The notes beneath the pieces were generated by a model that was not told where the DNA came from, made no database searches, and saw only the letters and a list, made by a program, of their open reading frames with translations. This document shows positions 4,679 to 6,262 of a stretch of DNA of 6,262 nucleotides, piece by piece (within the stretch, counting starts at the first letter, position 1; every line of letters begins with the position of its first letter). Source of the DNA: DATJUF01 sp035502655 (GTDB taxonomy: Bacteria; Desulfobacterota; Binatia; Binatales; Binataceae). The position numbers and the translations under genes are program-made. Where the stretch lies: assembly GCA_035502655.1 (NCBI GenBank), contig DATJUF010000245.1, positions 1-6,262 on the forward strand. The letters run 5' to 3'.

Positions 4679-6262
4679 CTATTCCAGTGATAACTGGACC
4701 CGGGTCGCCTTGCCGCCGTCCTTGATTCCGGACGCGTTCAGTTGCGGCGGCTCGATCATTATTCGCGACGGCTTGATCGTTTTCTCGAGGTAAGCGGCGA
4801 CCGCTGCGGCTCGCGTATTGGCGAGGTTCTTCAAGCTGGCATCAGTGACCTTGACGTTGGCGAGCATCAGCTTGGTCATCTCCGCTGGCGGCAGCTTTTT
4901 TACCATTCCGACAAAATCGCGAGGTTTGGGAAAATTCGCGGCTTTATAGGCACGGTAGAGATACTTATTGTATTCGTCCGGCTCGATTGTAACCTGGCCG
5001 ATACTTTTTCCGGTCTCCTTGGCCTTCTGCTCGCGCATCGCGTGATCAAGAGCGGCCTCGTGCAAGCCGTCGCGGTCAACTGATGGATCGACGTAACCCG
5101 TGAGCTGCAGATTGAGCGATGGACGTGCCTGCAGGGCTTTTGCGACATCGTCGAGTTTCTGCTTGGCGCTGTCGGTCAGCGTTGCGAAACCCGGTTTGAA
5201 CACGATGTAATTCAGCGCCTGGCCCGATTTGCCGCCGAAGGCGCTCGCGATCAGGCTGAATGGCGCCGTTACCGCCTTGACCAGGATATTCGACACGGCA
5301 TGCCAGATTACACTGCCAATACTGAACTGCGGGTCGGATAGCGAGCCTGACACAGGAATATCGAGATTGATTTGGCCCTTGGAGTTTTTGAGGATAGCGA
5401 CCGCTAGCCGCACCGGCAGGTTGCCAGCGCCAGGCGTGGTCACCTTGTCGCCGAAGGTCAATTGGTCAAGCAGGATGTGGTTCTGTGCAGTCAGGTTGTT
5501 CTGCTGCATCATGTAATGAACGTTGAGTGTCAGCGTGCCCGTCACTATCGGATAACCAGTATATTTGGTCGAGTAGGCTGACAGATTCGGTAGCTGAATT
5601 GCGTCGGCCTTGGCTGTGATATCGGCGAATGGCGGTGCTATCAACGGATTGGCCGAGCCGGTGATTGCAATCGGCGCCGTCTCATTCACCTCGCCGTGGA
5701 TATCAACGCTGGCAGGCGCCGTCGTGCGGGTGCCAAGTGTACCGATATGTCCGCCCAAATCGGTCAAATCGGCCGTGTAGTTGGGCTGAATAAAATAGTC
5801 TTGCCAGATTATGTGCCCGCCGCTCAGCGTCGTCTTATCGACCGTAATTTCGGCGGGAAGCGGCTTTGATGCAGGCGCCGCAGTGATGCTTGGACTTGCT
5901 GCCGAGGCGCGCGGGTTGGCCGCGGCTGAAGTGGCCACCGGCGAAGCAGCGGGAACTGGCGCAGAAGCGGCGGTTGGATGCTGCCGAGTCAGTGAGATCG
6001 GCGCCGCCCCCGGCTTTGCCATGATATCTTTCAGGTTCAGCCTGCCGTCGCGATTGAGGATGATCCGCGCTTCGAAGTTGGTCAGCGCTAGTCCGCCCAC
6101 GCGCACCCGCGGCTCGCCGGCCCCAATCCGCGCATTTATCCCATTCGCCGCGAATGACGTCCAGCGCATAAAGGGGTTGCCCGTGACCTTATCCAGCAGC
6201 CGCACTGAGCCAACCGTCATATCGCCACGATAATCGAGGCGCAGCTTCTTGCGCTCCATCGC
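4679..6262 (-). CDS. DUF748 domain-containing envelope protein (AsmA-like), 5' part cut by window edge
   Basis: The reading frame stays open through the right edge, so only the C-terminal 528 codons are visible; the Met at 6259 is internal to the domain, not a start. Numbering from that Met, residues 1-80 (GDMTVGSVRLLDK..., NFEARIILNRDGRLNLKDI) and 136-340 (QDYFIQPNYTADLTDLGG, LLDQLTFGDKV, INLDIPVSGSLSDPQFSIG) match the C-terminal part of DUF748 proteins, relatives of AsmA/TamB-type periplasmic proteins anchored in the inner membrane. They are joined by an Ala/Pro/Ser-rich linker (82-135). Residues 351-526 begin with VFKPGFATLTDSAKQKLDDVA and include NTRAAAVAAYL, an OmpA-like region usual at the end of these proteins. 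Role in the envelope, perhaps lipid transport or outer-membrane maintenance, is inferred from the superfamily. The next gene downstream is the DNA glycosylase. Confidence 0.9.
   Translation of the reverse strand, partial: AMERKKLRLDYRGDMTVGSVRLLDKVTGNPFMRWTSFAANGINARIGAGEPRVRVGGLALTNFEARIILNRDGRLNLKDIMAKPGAAPISLTRQHPTAASAPVPAASPVATSAAANPRASAASPSITAAPASKPLPAEITVDKTTLSGGHIIWQDYFIQPNYTADLTDLGGHIGTLGTRTTAPASVDIHGEVNETAPIAITGSANPLIAPPFADITAKADAIQLPNLSAYSTKYTGYPIVTGTLTLNVHYMMQQNNLTAQNHILLDQLTFGDKVTTPGAGNLPVRLAVAILKNSKGQINLDIPVSGSLSDPQFSIGSVIWHAVSNILVKAVTAPFSLIASAFGGKSGQALNYIVFKPGFATLTDSAKQKLDDVAKALQARPSLNLQLTGYVDPSVDRDGLHEAALDHAMREQKAKETGKSIGQVTIEPDEYNKYLYRAYKAANFPKPRDFVGMVKKLPPAEMTKLMLANVKVTDASLKNLANTRAAAVAAYLEKTIKPSRIMIEPPQLNASGIKDGGKATRVQLSLE
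5855..6016 (-). repeat. Ala/Pro/Ser-rich low-complexity linker in the DUF748 protein
   Basis: Residues 82-135 of the visible part are dominated by Ala, Pro, Ser and Thr, with no predicted fold. They separate two conserved DUF748 segments. Such linkers occur at this place in relatives as I recall them; the exact length probably varies between strains. Confidence 0.6.

Noticed and set aside
6257..6259. ATG at 6259 as the true start of the DUF748 protein
   Set aside because: The frame stays open to the window edge, and the sequence begins in the middle of a conserved DUF748 segment without a signal peptide or membrane anchor.

Overview
This is a bacterial chromosomal segment of fairly high G+C (estimated by eye near 60%) with tightly packed genes and no RNA genes, insertion sequences or CRISPR. 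The organism is Gram-negative: the right end encodes a DUF748 (AsmA-like) envelope protein with an OmpA-like C-terminus. A small catabolic cassette behind an HxlR regulator, together with a secreted His-Pro repeat protein, suggests an uncultured soil or sediment lineage (Desulfobacterota, Binatota, Acidobacteriota or a proteobacterium). That placement is a low-confidence guess, because no marker gene is present.

Layout. Positions 1-154 hold no convincing gene. A minus-strand HxlR-family regulator (155-706) is divergent from a plus-strand three-gene cluster: a PaaG-like crotonase-fold enoyl-CoA hydratase/isomerase (904-1683), a DsbA-fold 2-hydroxychromene-2-carboxylate isomerase-like protein (1721-2317) and a short-chain dehydrogenase-like protein lacking the catalytic Tyr and Ser (2355-3074). 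The divergent intergenic region carries two copies of a 15-bp palindrome, GTTGCATSAYGCAAC, one near each gene. These are the obvious candidate operators for the HxlR protein. The same region also holds an imperfect inverted repeat between the operators and a hairpin in the leader of the crotonase gene.

Next comes a plus-strand gene (3152-3916) for a small secreted protein built from duplicated His-Pro/Asn-Pro repeats, ending in a Tyr-His-Pro-rich tail with a natural run of five histidines. A perfect stem-loop (3940-3965) separates it from a convergent minus-strand pair: an AAG/MPG-type 3-methyladenine DNA glycosylase (3986-4627) and, upstream of it, the C-terminal 528 codons of a DUF748 protein (4679 to the window edge).

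How they may work together. The crotonase, the isomerase-like protein and the SDR are all soluble proteins of families that handle acyl-CoA, aromatic or glutathione-linked substrates. Tight spacing and shared orientation suggest one transcript controlled by the divergent HxlR repressor, so the cluster looks like an inducible detoxification or catabolic module of unknown substrate. All three enzymes depart from textbook active sites, although in ways known for subfamilies. The repeat protein and the glycosylase/DUF748 pair appear functionally unrelated to the cassette.
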